Shown: piece by piece, positions 16,501-26,014 of the stretch | Position numbering within the stretch: the stretch's first letter is position 1 | Layout: every line of letters starts with the position of its first letter | Assembly (NCBI GenBank): GCA_019746355.1 | Contig: JAIESC010000037.1 | Span: 1 to 64,000, forward strand | Direction: 5' to 3' | From: Xanthobacteraceae bacterium | Lineage (GTDB): Bacteria; Pseudomonadota; Alphaproteobacteria; Rhizobiales; Xanthobacteraceae | Length of the DNA stretch: 64,000 bases | Notes under the pieces: model-generated | What the model was told of the DNA's origin: nothing | The model's input: the letters and a program-made list of their open reading frames with translations, nothing else | The model's database searches: none | Made by a program: the position numbers and the translations under genes

Positions 16501-17472
16501 TCACAGATTGAATTGATAAGTCGCAGGCACCCAACGGTAGCTCGCGCCGGATTTTTCGATGAAGCCGAGCGCCGGGAACGGCATGTGATATCCGGTAATG
16601 GCAAGCCGATCCGTCGCCGCCATGTCGAGCACGCGTTTGCGCGAGGCCACCGCCGCATCCGGATTGTCGTCGAACGATCCGGGCCAGTCCGGCCGCTGGA
16701 TCGCGAAAATGTAGTGGTTGGCAACGTCGCCCCAGATCAGCAGGCGCTGCCCGTTGCTCTCGACATGGTAGGCCATGTGTCCCGGCGAATGGCCGAAGGC
16801 CGGCACCGAGCGAATGCCGGTCGCCACTTCGCTCTCGGCCTTCACGAACGTAGCCTTCTCGCCGAGCGGCACGGCCACTTTCATGAACTGCTCGCGATTG
16901 GCCTTGCGCGCCTCGCGCACGTTGTCGCCCTTGCGCCAGAAATCGAACTCCGCCTCGCCGAAGATGGTGCGCGCGTTGGCGAAGGTCGGCTTGTCGCCGC
17001 TCATCAGCCCGCCGATATGGTCCGGATGGCCGTGGGTGATGACCACCACGTCGACCTGCTCCGGCTTGTAGCCCGCCTTGTCCATCAACTCGGTCAGCCG
17101 GCCCACCGTGGGGTTTCGTCCCCGGCCGTTGCCGGTGTCGAACAGCACCAGCTCGCGGCCGGTGTTGACGAGGGTGTTGACGTAGGTCTGCTCGTAGTTG
17201 TTGCCCGGCACGCCGTTGGCCTTGGCCAGTTCCTCGACCATGGCGGCCGGCAGATTGCCGGCGAAGGTCGGATGCGGCGGCCGCTGCACGATGCCGTCGA
17301 GGATGTTGGTGACCTCGAAGGCGCCGAGCTTGAAGCGGTAGATCTCCGGCCGCAGCACGCCCTGCATCGGCGCGGCCGCCTGGACCTTCGCGGGAACCGT
17401 GCCGAACGCCGCCAGCGATGCGGCGCCGCCGGTGAGCTTGAGAACGTCACGCCGGTTGATCCGGTCATCCAT
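16501..17472 (-). CDS. Exported metallo-beta-lactamase-fold hydrolase (Tat signal)
   Basis: A 323-residue MBL-fold enzyme. The N-terminus NRRDVLKLTGGAASLAAFG is a twin-arginine signal, so it is probably exported folded with metals bound. The metal motif THGHPDH (HxHxDH) is near residue 145, followed by AFGHSPGHMAYHV near residue 235 and TGYHMPFPALG near residue 298, giving all expected His and Asp ligands. The family includes lactonases (AHL quorum-quenching type), alkylsulfatases and other hydrolases; the substrate is not determinable. It runs in the same direction as the aldolase gene and lies 31 bases upstream of it. Confidence 0.88.
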   Translation of the reverse strand: MDDRINRRDVLKLTGGAASLAAFGTVPAKVQAAAPMQGVLRPEIYRFKLGAFEVTNILDGIVQRPPHPTFAGNLPAAMVEELAKANGVPGNNYEQTYVNTLVNTGRELVLFDTGNGRGRNPTVGRLTELMDKAGYKPEQVDVVVITHGHPDHIGGLMSGDKPTFANARTIFGEAEFDFWRKGDNVREARKANREQFMKVAVPLGEKATFVKAESEVATGIRSVPAFGHSPGHMAYHVESNGQRLLIWGDVANHYIFAIQRPDWPGSFDDNPDAAVASRKRVLDMAATDRLAITGYHMPFPALGFIEKSGASYRWVPATYQFNL

Positions 17473-17742
17473 GGCTGTCCTCCCTGCGAGCGGTCCTGAC
17501 GCAGCATGTCACAGGGCCCTCCGGCGCGCGCCCGCAAATTTGTGCTGCGTTGCGCCAAAGTGCGCCGCAGAAGCACCGGCCGACATTTCCTTGCCCACCG
17601 TCCTTCGGCCGGGAAATTCACCGTCTATTCAACAACCTGACATTGTTGGCGGGGCCGCGCCGGACTATCTCTTGAACGATTCAAAACGCCTCTGGCGGGG
17701 CTTTCTCCGCCGGGGCAGACTGGCCGGCGGAGTTGCCCGCGA

Positions 17743-20700
17743 ATGTCGCTCAATCACGTCACGCTCGACGACAAATACGACCTGACCAAGAGCCGTATCT
17801 TCGTCACCGGCTACCAGGCGCTGGTGCGGATGACGATGATGCAGCAGGAGCGCGACAGGCGCGCCGGCCTCTCCACCGCCGGCTACGTCACCGGCTATCG
17901 CGGCTCTCCGCTCGGCGGCCTCGACTATCAGTTCCAGCGCGCGGCGCAGCATCTCGCCAGGCACAACGTCCTGTTCCAGCCGGCGATCAACGAGGATCTC
18001 GGCGCCACCGCGCTGTGGGGCAGCCAGCAGGCCGAGCTCCGCGGCGAGGGCAAATACGACGGCGTGTTCGGCATCTGGTACGGCAAGGGGCCGGGCGTGG
18101 ATCGCTCCGGCGACGCCTTTCGCCACGCCAACTTCGCCGGAACCTCGAAGCATGGCGGCGTGCTCGCGCTGATGGGCGACGACCACACCGCCGAGTCGTC
18201 CACCACCGCGCACCAGTCCGAGTTCAACTTCGTCGACGTGATGATCCCGATCCTGAACCCCGCGGGCGTTCAGGAGATCATCGACTACGGCCTCTACGGC
18301 TGGGCGATGTCGCGCTTCACCGGCACCTGGGTGGGGCTGAAGTGCATGCATGAGACCGTGGAGTCGACCGCCGTGGTCGACGGCAGCCTCGACCGCCTCG
18401 GCATCATGCTGCCCGACCCCGACGAATACACCATGCCGGTCGGCGGCCTGAACATCCGCCTGGTCGACACCGTGCTCGGCATGGAGGCGCGGCTGCACGA
18501 CCACAAGCGCGACGCGATGCTGGCCTTCGTGCGGGTCAACAAGCTCAACACGGTCATCACCTCCGGCGGCCGCAATCCGAAGATCGGCGTCATCACCACC
18601 GGCAAGAGCTATCTCGACGTCCGTCAGGCGCTCGACGAGCTCGGCATCGACGAGGTCAAGGCCAACGACTGGGGCATGCGCATCCACAAGATCGCCTGCC
18701 CGTGGCCGATCAGCCGGCAGGAGCTGCAGGACTTCGCCCGCGGTCTCGAGCTGATCATCGTGGTCGAGGAGAAGCGTTCGCTGATCGAGGTGCAGGTCCG
18801 CGAGGAGCTTTACGGCAGCGCCAACCAGCCCACCTGCATCGGCAAGAAGGACGAGCAGGGCAATTGGCTGTTCCCGGTCAAGGGCGCGCTCGATCCGAAC
18901 GACGTCGCGATCTGCATCGGCGACCGGCTGTTGAAATACGTCACCGACGAGAACCTCAAGGGCCGCGTCGCGCGGCTGAAGGAGGCGCAGGCGCGGCTTG
19001 CGGAAACGCAGGACGTCGCCGTCCGCATTCCGTATTTCTGCTCCGGCTGTCCGCACAATTCGTCGACCGTGGTGCCGGAAGGCGCGCGCGCCTATGCCGG
19101 CATCGGCTGCCACTACATGGCGCAGTGGATGGACCGCTCGACGCTCGGCTTCACCCAGATGGGCGGCGAGGGCGCCAACTGGATCGGCGAGGCGCCGTTC
19201 TCCAAGCGCCCGCACGTGTTCCAGAACATCGGCGACGGCACCTACAATCACTCCGGCTACATGGCGATCCGCGCCTCGATCGCCGCCGGGGTCAACGTCA
19301 CCTACAAGATCCTCTACAACGACGCCGTCGCTATGACCGGCGGCCAGATGCACGATGGCAATCTGACGGTGCCGATGATCGCCGCCCAGGTGGCCGCCGA
19401 AGGGGCGAAGCGCATCGTCATCGTCAGCGACGAGCCGAAGAAATATCCGCCCGGCACCCCGTGGCCGGCGGGCGTCACCTTCCACCACCGCGACGACCTG
19501 CAGCAGGTGCAAAAGGAGCTGTCGCAGATCCCCGGCTGCACGATCCTGATCTACGACCAGACCTGCGCCGCCGAGAAGCGCCGCCGCCGGAAGCGCGGCA
19601 CGTTCCCCGATCCCGAGAAGCGCGTCATCATCAACGAGCTGGTCTGCGAGGGCTGCGGCGATTGCGGCGTGAAGTCGAACTGCGTCTCGGTGCAGCCGCT
19701 GGAAACCGAATGGGGAAGGAAGCGCACCATCGACCAGTCGTCCTGCAACAAGGACTTCTCCTGCGTGAAGGGCTTCTGCCCGTCCTTCGTCACCGTGCAC
19801 GGCGCGCAACTGAAGAAGGGCAGGGGCGTCGCGGAGGACCATGAGATCAAGGCGCTGCCGGAGCCCGAGCTGCCGAAGATCGCGCAGACCTACAACATCA
19901 TCGTCACCGGCGTCGGCGGCACCGGCATCGTCACCATCGGCGGCATCCTCGGCATGGCCGCGCATCTCGAGGGCAAGGCCACCGGCATCATCGACATGGC
20001 GGGCCTCGCGCAGAAGGGCGGCGCGGTCTACAGCCACATGCGCATCGCCGAGCGGCCCGAGGACATCCACGCCATCCGCGTCGCGGCCGGCGGGGCCGAT
20101 CTGGTGCTCGGCGGCGACATCGTCGTCGCCGGCAACAAGAAGGTGCTGGCGGCGGTCAAGTCCGGCCGCACCGCGATGATCATCAACACGTCGGAGTTCC
20201 TGCCGGGCGACTTCACCCGCAACGCCGACTTCTCGCTGCCGACCGAGCGCCTGCGCCGCGCCATCTCCCATGCGGCCGGGCGCGACCGCACGCATTTCGT
20301 CAACGCCTCGAGGCTTGCGACCGCGCTGTTCGGCTCCTCGCTCGGCGCGAACATCTTCATGGTCGGCTTCGCCTATCAGCTCGGCACCCTGCCGCTTCAT
20401 GCCTCCGCCATCGAGCAGGCGATTGCGCTGAACGGTGAGGCGGTGCCGATGAACCTCGCCGCGTTCCACTGGGGCCGGAGAGCGGCGCTCGATCTCGCCG
20501 CGGTCGAGGAGATCGCCCGTCCCGCGCCCGAGACGCGCGACGACAACCGGGTGCTCTCGCAGTCGTTCGAGGAGACGGTGTCGCGCCGGGTCAAGTTCCT
20601 CACCGCCTACCAGAGCCGGCGTTACGCGAAGCGCTACAGGAAATGGGTCGAGCAGGCCAAGGATGTCGAGCAGGAGCGGGTGCCGGAGAAATGCGGCTTC

Positions 20701-21228
20701 GCCGACGCGGTCGCGCGCTATCTGTTCAAGCTGATGGCCTACAAGGACGAGTACGAGGTGGCGCGGCTCTACACCGACGGCACCTTCCTCAAGCAGGTCG
20801 CCAACGATCTCGGCGGCGAAAAGCTCCGCTTCGAATTCCATCTCGCGCCGCCGCTGCTCAGCAAGGTCAATCCGGCGACCGGCGAGCCGCGCAAGATGAG
20901 CTTCGGGCCGTGGATGATGACGGCGTTCAAGGTGCTGGCCGCGTTCCGCTTCCTGCGCGGCACGCCGCTCGACATCTTCGGCCGCTCCGAGGAGCGCCGC
21001 ACCGAGCGCAGGCTGATCGCCGATTACGAGGCGATGCTGAAGGAGGTGCTGCCCAAGCTCAGCGCCGACAACCACGCGCTCGCGGTCGGCCTTGCCGCCA
21101 TCCCGGAGAAGATCCGCGGCTTCGGCCCGGTCAAGGCGCGCCACCTCGCCGCCGCCAAGGCCGACGAGGCGGCGCTGCTCGAGCAGTTCCGCGCGGGCAC
21201 GGCACCGATGCTCAAGGCCGCGGAGTAA
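17743..21228 (+). CDS. Fused indolepyruvate ferredoxin oxidoreductase family protein
   Basis: An 1161-residue enzyme joining the alpha (IorA-like) and gamma (IorB-like) parts. The N-terminal 620 residues hold pyruvate- and TPP-binding regions (TGYRGSPLGGLDYQ; GGEGANWIGEAPF; NIGDGTYNHSG). Two iron-sulfur blocks follow near residues 635-680 (CEGCGDCG and CNKDFSCVKGFCPS). The gamma domain begins near residue 720 with VTGVGGTGIVTIGGILG. It decarboxylates aryl- or branched-chain 2-oxo acids to acyl-CoA with ferredoxin as acceptor. The long fused form is typical of aerobic proteobacteria. It stands alone between a repeat-bounded 3' end and a 270-base upstream gap, so it is likely monocistronic. Confidence 0.94.
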   Translation: MSLNHVTLDDKYDLTKSRIFVTGYQALVRMTMMQQERDRRAGLSTAGYVTGYRGSPLGGLDYQFQRAAQHLARHNVLFQPAINEDLGATALWGSQQAELRGEGKYDGVFGIWYGKGPGVDRSGDAFRHANFAGTSKHGGVLALMGDDHTAESSTTAHQSEFNFVDVMIPILNPAGVQEIIDYGLYGWAMSRFTGTWVGLKCMHETVESTAVVDGSLDRLGIMLPDPDEYTMPVGGLNIRLVDTVLGMEARLHDHKRDAMLAFVRVNKLNTVITSGGRNPKIGVITTGKSYLDVRQALDELGIDEVKANDWGMRIHKIACPWPISRQELQDFARGLELIIVVEEKRSLIEVQVREELYGSANQPTCIGKKDEQGNWLFPVKGALDPNDVAICIGDRLLKYVTDENLKGRVARLKEAQARLAETQDVAVRIPYFCSGCPHNSSTVVPEGARAYAGIGCHYMAQWMDRSTLGFTQMGGEGANWIGEAPFSKRPHVFQNIGDGTYNHSGYMAIRASIAAGVNVTYKILYNDAVAMTGGQMHDGNLTVPMIAAQVAAEGAKRIVIVSDEPKKYPPGTPWPAGVTFHHRDDLQQVQKELSQIPGCTILIYDQTCAAEKRRRRKRGTFPDPEKRVIINELVCEGCGDCGVKSNCVSVQPLETEWGRKRTIDQSSCNKDFSCVKGFCPSFVTVHGAQLKKGRGVAEDHEIKALPEPELPKIAQTYNIIVTGVGGTGIVTIGGILGMAAHLEGKATGIIDMAGLAQKGGAVYSHMRIAERPEDIHAIRVAAGGADLVLGGDIVVAGNKKVLAAVKSGRTAMIINTSEFLPGDFTRNADFSLPTERLRRAISHAAGRDRTHFVNASRLATALFGSSLGANIFMVGFAYQLGTLPLHASAIEQAIALNGEAVPMNLAAFHWGRRAALDLAAVEEIARPAPETRDDNRVLSQSFEETVSRRVKFLTAYQSRRYAKRYRKWVEQAKDVEQERVPEKCGFADAVARYLFKLMAYKDEYEVARLYTDGTFLKQVANDLGGEKLRFEFHLAPPLLSKVNPATGEPRKMSFGPWMMTAFKVLAAFRFLRGTPLDIFGRSEERRTERRLIADYEAMLKEVLPKLSADNHALAVGLAAIPEKIRGFGPVKARHLAAAKADEAALLEQFRAGTAPMLKAAE

Positions 21229-21239
21229 ATCTCTCCGCC

Positions 21240-21348
21240 GTCATTCCGGGGCGCGTGCGAAGCACGCGAGCCCGGAATCCAGTTCCGGAGAAAGTCCCTG
21301 CTCAACTGGACTCCGGGTTCACGCGCTGTGCGCGTGCCCCGGAATGAC
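21240..21348. repeat. Interspersed palindromic repeat, copy 4
   Basis: GTCATTCCGGGGCGCGTGCG at the left and GCGCGTGCCCCGGAATGAC at the right, with inner CCCGGAATCCAG and CTGGACTCCGGG (one mismatch). It lies between the convergent oxidoreductase and VOC genes. Confidence 0.9.
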
Positions 21349-21373
21349 CGCGGAGAGGTTTCTGGCTATTTCT

Positions 21374-21916
21374 CTAATGCTTGTGCGTATGCCCGAGCTT
21401 CTCGGCAATGCCCGCGGTCCATTCCGCACGCGACACAAATCCCGGCGTTCCCCGCACGTTGTCCTCGACGAACTTCAACAGCTCCTCGTCGGACTTGTTC
21501 ATCTCCAGCGGAATGCGGAACGGCTGCGGCACGTGCCATGGCATGTCGATGAAGATCTCCAGCCGGTTGCCCTCCGGGTCGCGGAAATAGCAGGAGACGG
21601 CGTTGCCGTGCGTCACCGGGCCAAGCTCGGTGATCGGCTCGTTCTTCAGCTTGGCATAGGTCTCGCGCAGCGCCGCGAACGAGGGGGCGCGAAACGAGAT
21701 CTGCTGGATCATGTTGTACTTGAGGTCCGCCGGCCGGCCTGACGCGAACACCACCTGATGATGCTCGTGCGGGTCGCTGGTCATGAACGCGATCTCCGAG
21801 CCATCCTCCCGCATCTCGCGGTCCGACACCACGAGGCCGAGGATGCGGGTGTAGAATTCGACCATCTTCGGCAGGTCGGTCACGAACAGCCCGATGTGGC
21901 TGAACGACATTTGCAT
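21374..21916 (-). CDS. VOC family protein (glyoxalase/dioxygenase fold)
   Basis: A 180-residue protein starting MQMSFSHIGLFVTDLPKMVE, the opening strand of the vicinal-oxygen-chelate fold with a metal His in SHIGL. HHQVVFASGR, RDPEGNRLEIFID and ETYAKLKN match the paired beta-alpha-beta-beta-beta modules; DPEGNRLEIF supplies the metal Glu. Such proteins act as extradiol dioxygenases, glyoxalases or resistance proteins. It lies downstream of and in line with the Bug gene (34-base gap), so both may be co-transcribed. ATGs at 21916 and 21910 compete; GAGGGAG upstream suits 21916. Confidence 0.85.
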   Translation of the reverse strand: MQMSFSHIGLFVTDLPKMVEFYTRILGLVVSDREMREDGSEIAFMTSDPHEHHQVVFASGRPADLKYNMIQQISFRAPSFAALRETYAKLKNEPITELGPVTHGNAVSCYFRDPEGNRLEIFIDMPWHVPQPFRIPLEMNKSDEELLKFVEDNVRGTPGFVSRAEWTAGIAEKLGHTHKH

Positions 21917-21949
21917 GGCTGAACCGAACTCCCTCACTCGTCGGTTGCG

Positions 21950-22942
21950 TTATTGCACCGTGATGTTGTTGGCCTTGATCAGGTCGCCCCAGAGCTTGAG
22001 CTCGCTCTTGAGCAGCGCGTTCGCGGCTTCCGGCGTCAGCCGGTCGCCCGGATAGATTTCCATGCCGCCGTCGTCGAAGGACTTCTTGACCCGGGCGTCG
22101 GCCAGCGCATGGCGCAGCGCGGCGTTGAGCTTGTCGATGACCGGCCGCGGCGTGCCGGCCGGGGCCAGCAGCATGTGCCAGAATTCGAGATCGAGCTTCT
22201 TGTGGCCGAGCTCGCCCATGGTCGGCAGGTCCGGCAGGCCGGCGAACCGGCCGCGGCCGATGATGGCGTAGCCCTTGAGCTTGCCGGCCTTGATCAGGCT
22301 TCCGGCCTGCACCGCCGATTGCGAGCTCATGTCGACCTGGCCGGCCAGCAGGTCGTTGAGCGCGGGACCCGCGCCGCGATACGGGACCTGCGTGCCGGGA
22401 ACGCCGAGCTCCTGCTGGACCAGCATGCCGGCGAGATGGCTGAACGATCCGACGCCCGCATGCGCGATCTTCGGATTGTTGCCGGGCGTCTTCATCCAGG
22501 CCACCAGGTCCTTGATGTTGGAAGGCGGCAGGTCCGCGCGCGCCGTCCAGACCGACGAGGCCATGTTGATCAGGCCGATGCCGGTGAAGTCCTTTTCGGC
22601 CTCGAAACTCAGGTTTTTGTACATCGTCATGCCGGCGGCGAGCGCCACCTGATGGATATGGATGGTGTAGCCGTCGGGCGCGGCGCGCGCCGCCTTGGCG
22701 GCCGCGATCATGCCGCCGGCGCCGCCGATGTTCTCGATGACGAGCTGCTGGCCGAGCGACTGCGACATCGCCTCCTGGATGATGCGCGAGATCGCGTCGG
22801 TCGCGCCGCCGGGCGGGTACGGCACGATCATCGTGATCGGCTTGTTGGGATAGTCCTGCGCCGCGGCGGGTGTGGCCGCCGGTCCGGCGATGAGCGATAC
22901 GGCGAAAAGCAGAACGAAGGCCAGCCTGTGGGCACAAGTCAT
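21950..22942 (-). CDS. Bug family solute-binding protein (TctC type)
   Basis: A 330-residue periplasmic protein. A signal peptide (AFVLLFAVSLIAG, cleavage after AAA) leads into DYPNKPITMIVPYPPGGATD, the conserved Bug opening, and the family pattern continues with QSLGQQLVIENIGGAGG. These proteins bind carboxylates such as citrate or aromatic acids for tripartite tricarboxylate transporters; many have no adjacent TctAB, as here. The start at 22942 gives the best signal peptide. It precedes the VOC gene on the same strand. Confidence 0.92.
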   Translation of the reverse strand: MTCAHRLAFVLLFAVSLIAGPAATPAAAQDYPNKPITMIVPYPPGGATDAISRIIQEAMSQSLGQQLVIENIGGAGGMIAAAKAARAAPDGYTIHIHQVALAAGMTMYKNLSFEAEKDFTGIGLINMASSVWTARADLPPSNIKDLVAWMKTPGNNPKIAHAGVGSFSHLAGMLVQQELGVPGTQVPYRGAGPALNDLLAGQVDMSSQSAVQAGSLIKAGKLKGYAIIGRGRFAGLPDLPTMGELGHKKLDLEFWHMLLAPAGTPRPVIDKLNAALRHALADARVKKSFDDGGMEIYPGDRLTPEAANALLKSELKLWGDLIKANNITVQ

Positions 22943-23110
22943 GACGTCCTCTCCGTTGACCGCCGCGCGTCTCAATGCGCGCGTGGTCGGTCATTGCCGC
23001 CGCAGTCTAGACGGCTTTTCGTCGCGATGACCAGAGCATCGTCCCGCGGTTCACCGCCTTCGATCAGCCGGCATTGTGGGATAGGGTGACGGACGACGAA
23101 GGAGGCACCG

Positions 23111-24286
23111 ATGGACCCGACCCTCACCGACACGATCGACATGCACGGCGATCCGCTGGCCTTCCTGACGCGTCGCGGACGCGAAACATCGCCCGGGTCC
23201 GGGCGCGGCGTCATCAAGATCGAAGCGCGGCAGATGGCCGGGCACCAGAAAGAGGCCGTGGCGGCCGAAGGCGCGGACGGCCATGTCTGGCGGCTCACAT
23301 CGGATGAAGGCCTGCACCTGAAGGGCACCGATCTCGCGCCGTTTCCGCTCGGCTTCTTCAATGCCGGCCTGCAGGCCGATCTCTACGGGCGCATCCGCGC
23401 GCTTGCGGGCCAGCGCGGCATCGCGCTCGACGCCGTCGCCATCCGGGCGGTCAATCACTACTGGCTCACCGGCTCGTTCATCCACGGCACCGGCGAGGGC
23501 CATGCCGAAGCGCCCGACATCGACGTTGAGGTGCAGAGCCCCGCATCGGCTGATGCGATCGAGGCACTGGTCGCCGCCGCCATGGATGCTTCGCCGGCCA
23601 TTGCGCTGCTGCGCGCCCCGCTCACCGGCAACACCTTCGCGCTCTACGTCAACGGCCGGCGGCGACCGGTCGAAGGCATCGCCAATTCACGATCGCCCGA
23701 CGCCGGCGATCCCTACCGCGTCTATGCCCGCGCGCCGCGGCCGCTCGACCCGAATGCGCGGCGCGACCTGATCGAGAAGACCGGCCGGGTGGAGCAGGGC
23801 GCGCCGCAGCCTGCCGCGCCCACCGTGACCAACAAGCTCGTTCGCAACATTTTCGGCAACGGCAGGCCGGCAGGCGGCGAGGGCCTGTTCGAGGTCGACA
23901 CCTTCCTCGGCGTGCCGGGCGCGAGCCACTTCCGGCTTGTCAGCGACGAAGGTGAAACGGGCGCAGCGCCGTCGGGCCTGACGCTGCTCTCGGCCGGCAT
24001 CGCGTTCTGTTACATGACCCAGCTCTCGCGCTACATCGAGAACATGAAGATGAACATCCACGGTGTGCGGCTGGTGCAGTTCAATCCCTATGTCTCTGGA
24101 CCGCAGGCTGGGGTTGAGCCGATCGACACACATCTCTTCCTCAACGGCGAGGCGCCCGACGAGACGCATCTGCAGCTCCTGGCCATTGCCGCGCGCACCT
24201 GCTACCTGCACGCCGCGTCCAAGACGCCGGTCGAGCCGAACCTGCGGATCGTTCACAACGGCCGGGCCGTCGCCCGCGCGGCGTGA
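23111..24286 (+). CDS. Tandem OsmC-like protein, first half lacking the cysteines
   Basis: A 391-residue protein with two OsmC-like halves. The C-terminal half (about residues 230-390) has APSGLTLLSAGIAFCYMTQLS and, further on, ARTCYLHA, providing the two cysteines that OsmC/Ohr proteins use to reduce organic hydroperoxides. The N-terminal half (about 50-200) keeps the fold signals (LAPFPLGFFNAGLQADLYGRI) but no cysteine at the matching place, so it probably serves structure or dimer formation within one chain. The function as peroxidase is inferred from the fold; the substrate is unknown. The region linking the halves (residues 205-240) is proline-rich. Confidence 0.75.
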   Translation: MDPTLTDTIDMHGDPLAFLTRRGRETSPGSGRGVIKIEARQMAGHQKEAVAAEGADGHVWRLTSDEGLHLKGTDLAPFPLGFFNAGLQADLYGRIRALAGQRGIALDAVAIRAVNHYWLTGSFIHGTGEGHAEAPDIDVEVQSPASADAIEALVAAAMDASPAIALLRAPLTGNTFALYVNGRRRPVEGIANSRSPDAGDPYRVYARAPRPLDPNARRDLIEKTGRVEQGAPQPAAPTVTNKLVRNIFGNGRPAGGEGLFEVDTFLGVPGASHFRLVSDEGETGAAPSGLTLLSAGIAFCYMTQLSRYIENMKMNIHGVRLVQFNPYVSGPQAGVEPIDTHLFLNGEAPDETHLQLLAIAARTCYLHAASKTPVEPNLRIVHNGRAVARAA

Positions 24287-24683
24287 TGGCGCGCTACCGG
24301 GCGTGCGCGCCCTTGCCGGTGAGAGACGATAGGCGGTATCGCTCCGTTGCCGTTGCATCCTGGGGCAATGGTCTGCTCCTCGGCTGGACGAGTTTGCGGA
24401 TGCGCCGCGGAGGACCCGAAGCGCCGACGGGATCTGCGCCTTCAGAGTGCAAGGACACGGCTCAGCGAGCGCGACGGGCTTCTGCGTCGGTCACCGCTCA
24501 ATTCAAACGTCATGTAGGTCGATACAGCGCCGGCGTCTTGCCGGCGATTACCGGACTTGTTGCGTGATTGCTCATGCTCCGCGGCTCATGAGCTGCAGGC
24601 TCGGCAGCAGCCGTTCGGCTGCGTCGCGCATCGGATTCATCCGGATGGATAGGGGTCCGTAGTGGATTGAGCGATGTTGAGTT
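24287..24683. other. Intergenic region, no gene recognised
   Basis: About 400 bases between the OsmC-like gene and the convergent lysozyme-like gene. A reading frame of 94 codons at 24283 has no recognisable protein features. One hairpin, CGCCGGC / GCCGGCG around GTCTT at 24528-24546, lacks a T run. Nothing else was found. Confidence 0.5.
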
Positions 24684-25841
24684 CTAGAACGCTTCCGCCA
24701 GCGCCTTCGCGCCCGGCAATTGCGAGGCGCGGTCCATCTTGCCGTCGATCGATTCGAACAGCGCCGCGACCGTGCCGGTGCGCCGCGCGATCGGGTTGCG
24801 CTCGTAGCCGCCGCGCTGGAAGAAGTTCGACGTCGGCACCTTGTCGCGCAACTCATGCGGCATGGTCACCATGTCGAAGCCGTTGCCGTCGCCGGTGAAG
24901 TTCATCAGCTCGAGCTCGACCGCGGCGAGCGGCCGCGGAAAGCCCCGCGTCTTGGCGAACACCACCGAGTCGAGCAGCTTCTGCGTCTGCAGCAGCGGGC
25001 CGATGTCGCGGTCGAGGATCGCCGCGTGAATGCCCTTGCCGCCCTCGGTGAACTTGGCGAGCTTGTCGTGCTCGCTCCACGAGTTCGGCACCGAGCGGGC
25101 GAACGCGACCATCTTCTGCAGCGCCTCGACCTTGCGATCCATCGCCTTGCGGTCGGCCGCGACGAGGCTTGCGGCGGTTGAGCTCAGCCTGGTGAGGAAC
25201 TTGTCGCCGTGGTTGGCGAGCAGGCTCACCGAGTTGGTGCTGAGCAGCTGGTTGTAGCCGATCGCCGGCGAGATCGGCTTTGCGTTCTTGTTCGAGGTGA
25301 GGCCGGCCTGCGTGTCGTATTCGCCGTTGCCGCCGGTCTCGAACGCGTAGATGCGGACCGCCTGCTCGCGGGTCAGGCCGGCCGCGGTCGCGACCTTGGC
25401 ATAGGCCTGCTTGAATTCCGTCTCATTCCGCGGCCGGTCCGGCGCGAAGTTGTATTGCAGCTTCGCCGCCGCCAGGAACTCGGGGATGGTCGGGATCGGC
25501 ACCGGCGGCCGCTCCGGATCGCGGCGCGGCGGCACATATTCGGGTGGGCGCGGCGGGCCGGTGTAGACCGGCGGCTGCTCCAGCACATAGTCGGCGAGCA
25601 CGATCCGCTCGCCGCTGCGGCGCTTGGCGAAGCGCGCGCGCCGCTTGTCGGCGATCGACTGCCAATACGCTTCGGCCTCCTGCTCATAGGCGGTCCGCGC
25701 GCGGATGTAGGCTTCGACCGCGGGGCTCGCGGCGGTGGCGCCGTCGGCCTCGCCTTGCGCGAACAACGGCGAAACGCCGCCGAGCAGCGCTGTGGCCAGC
25801 AGCCAGACCAGAGATCGTCGCTTAAAACGGTGATGCATCAT
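24684..25841 (-). CDS. Secreted lysozyme-like protein of unknown function (paralogue A)
   Basis: A 385-residue protein with an N-terminal signal peptide (SLVWLLATALLGGVSPLFAQ). Its core, AVRIYAFETGGNGEYDTQAGL followed by AIGYNQLLSTNSV, resembles the catalytic Glu block and the GYxQL block of lysozyme-fold (transglycosylase-type) enzymes; Glu in FETGG would be the acid. A proline-rich stretch (PPRRDPERPPVPIPTIP) precedes it. The closing block GDGNGFDMVTMPHELRDKVPTSNFFQRGGYERNP is nearly identical to the paralogue at 39056-40285. I do not know an experimental function (it may correspond to DUF1402); a role in envelope remodelling is inference. The start at 25841 is chosen because it is directly before the signal peptide. 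Confidence 0.7.
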   Translation of the reverse strand: MMHHRFKRRSLVWLLATALLGGVSPLFAQGEADGATAASPAVEAYIRARTAYEQEAEAYWQSIADKRRARFAKRRSGERIVLADYVLEQPPVYTGPPRPPEYVPPRRDPERPPVPIPTIPEFLAAAKLQYNFAPDRPRNETEFKQAYAKVATAAGLTREQAVRIYAFETGGNGEYDTQAGLTSNKNAKPISPAIGYNQLLSTNSVSLLANHGDKFLTRLSSTAASLVAADRKAMDRKVEALQKMVAFARSVPNSWSEHDKLAKFTEGGKGIHAAILDRDIGPLLQTQKLLDSVVFAKTRGFPRPLAAVELELMNFTGDGNGFDMVTMPHELRDKVPTSNFFQRGGYERNPIARRTGTVAALFESIDGKMDRASQLPGAKALAEAF

Positions 25842-26014
25842 CAATGCTGGCGGCGGCCCGGAATCACCGACCGTTGTAGAATCATACCATGATCGGCCGC
25901 ACCGATGGCGCAACTGAGGCGATCGGTCCCATGTGCTTAGTGCCATGCGCTTGACCGTTGTGGCCATCATGGAACAATCGCCGCCAAATTCGTTAACAAA
26001 CCTGAGAGGCACCC

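Noticed and set aside
16473..16724. Upstream extension of the class II aldolase frame
   Set aside because: It overlaps the 3' end of the MBL-fold gene, and the ATG at 16469 has a GGAGA site and a family-like start.
17665..21144. Minus-strand frame of 1159 codons opposite the indolepyruvate oxidoreductase gene
   Set aside because: It mirrors the codon-position GC bias of the sense gene and has no domain; it reads as Arg/His/Asp-rich low-complexity protein.
24283..24567. Plus-strand frame of 94 codons after the OsmC-like gene
   Set aside because: No protein features, overlaps the preceding stop, no ribosome site.
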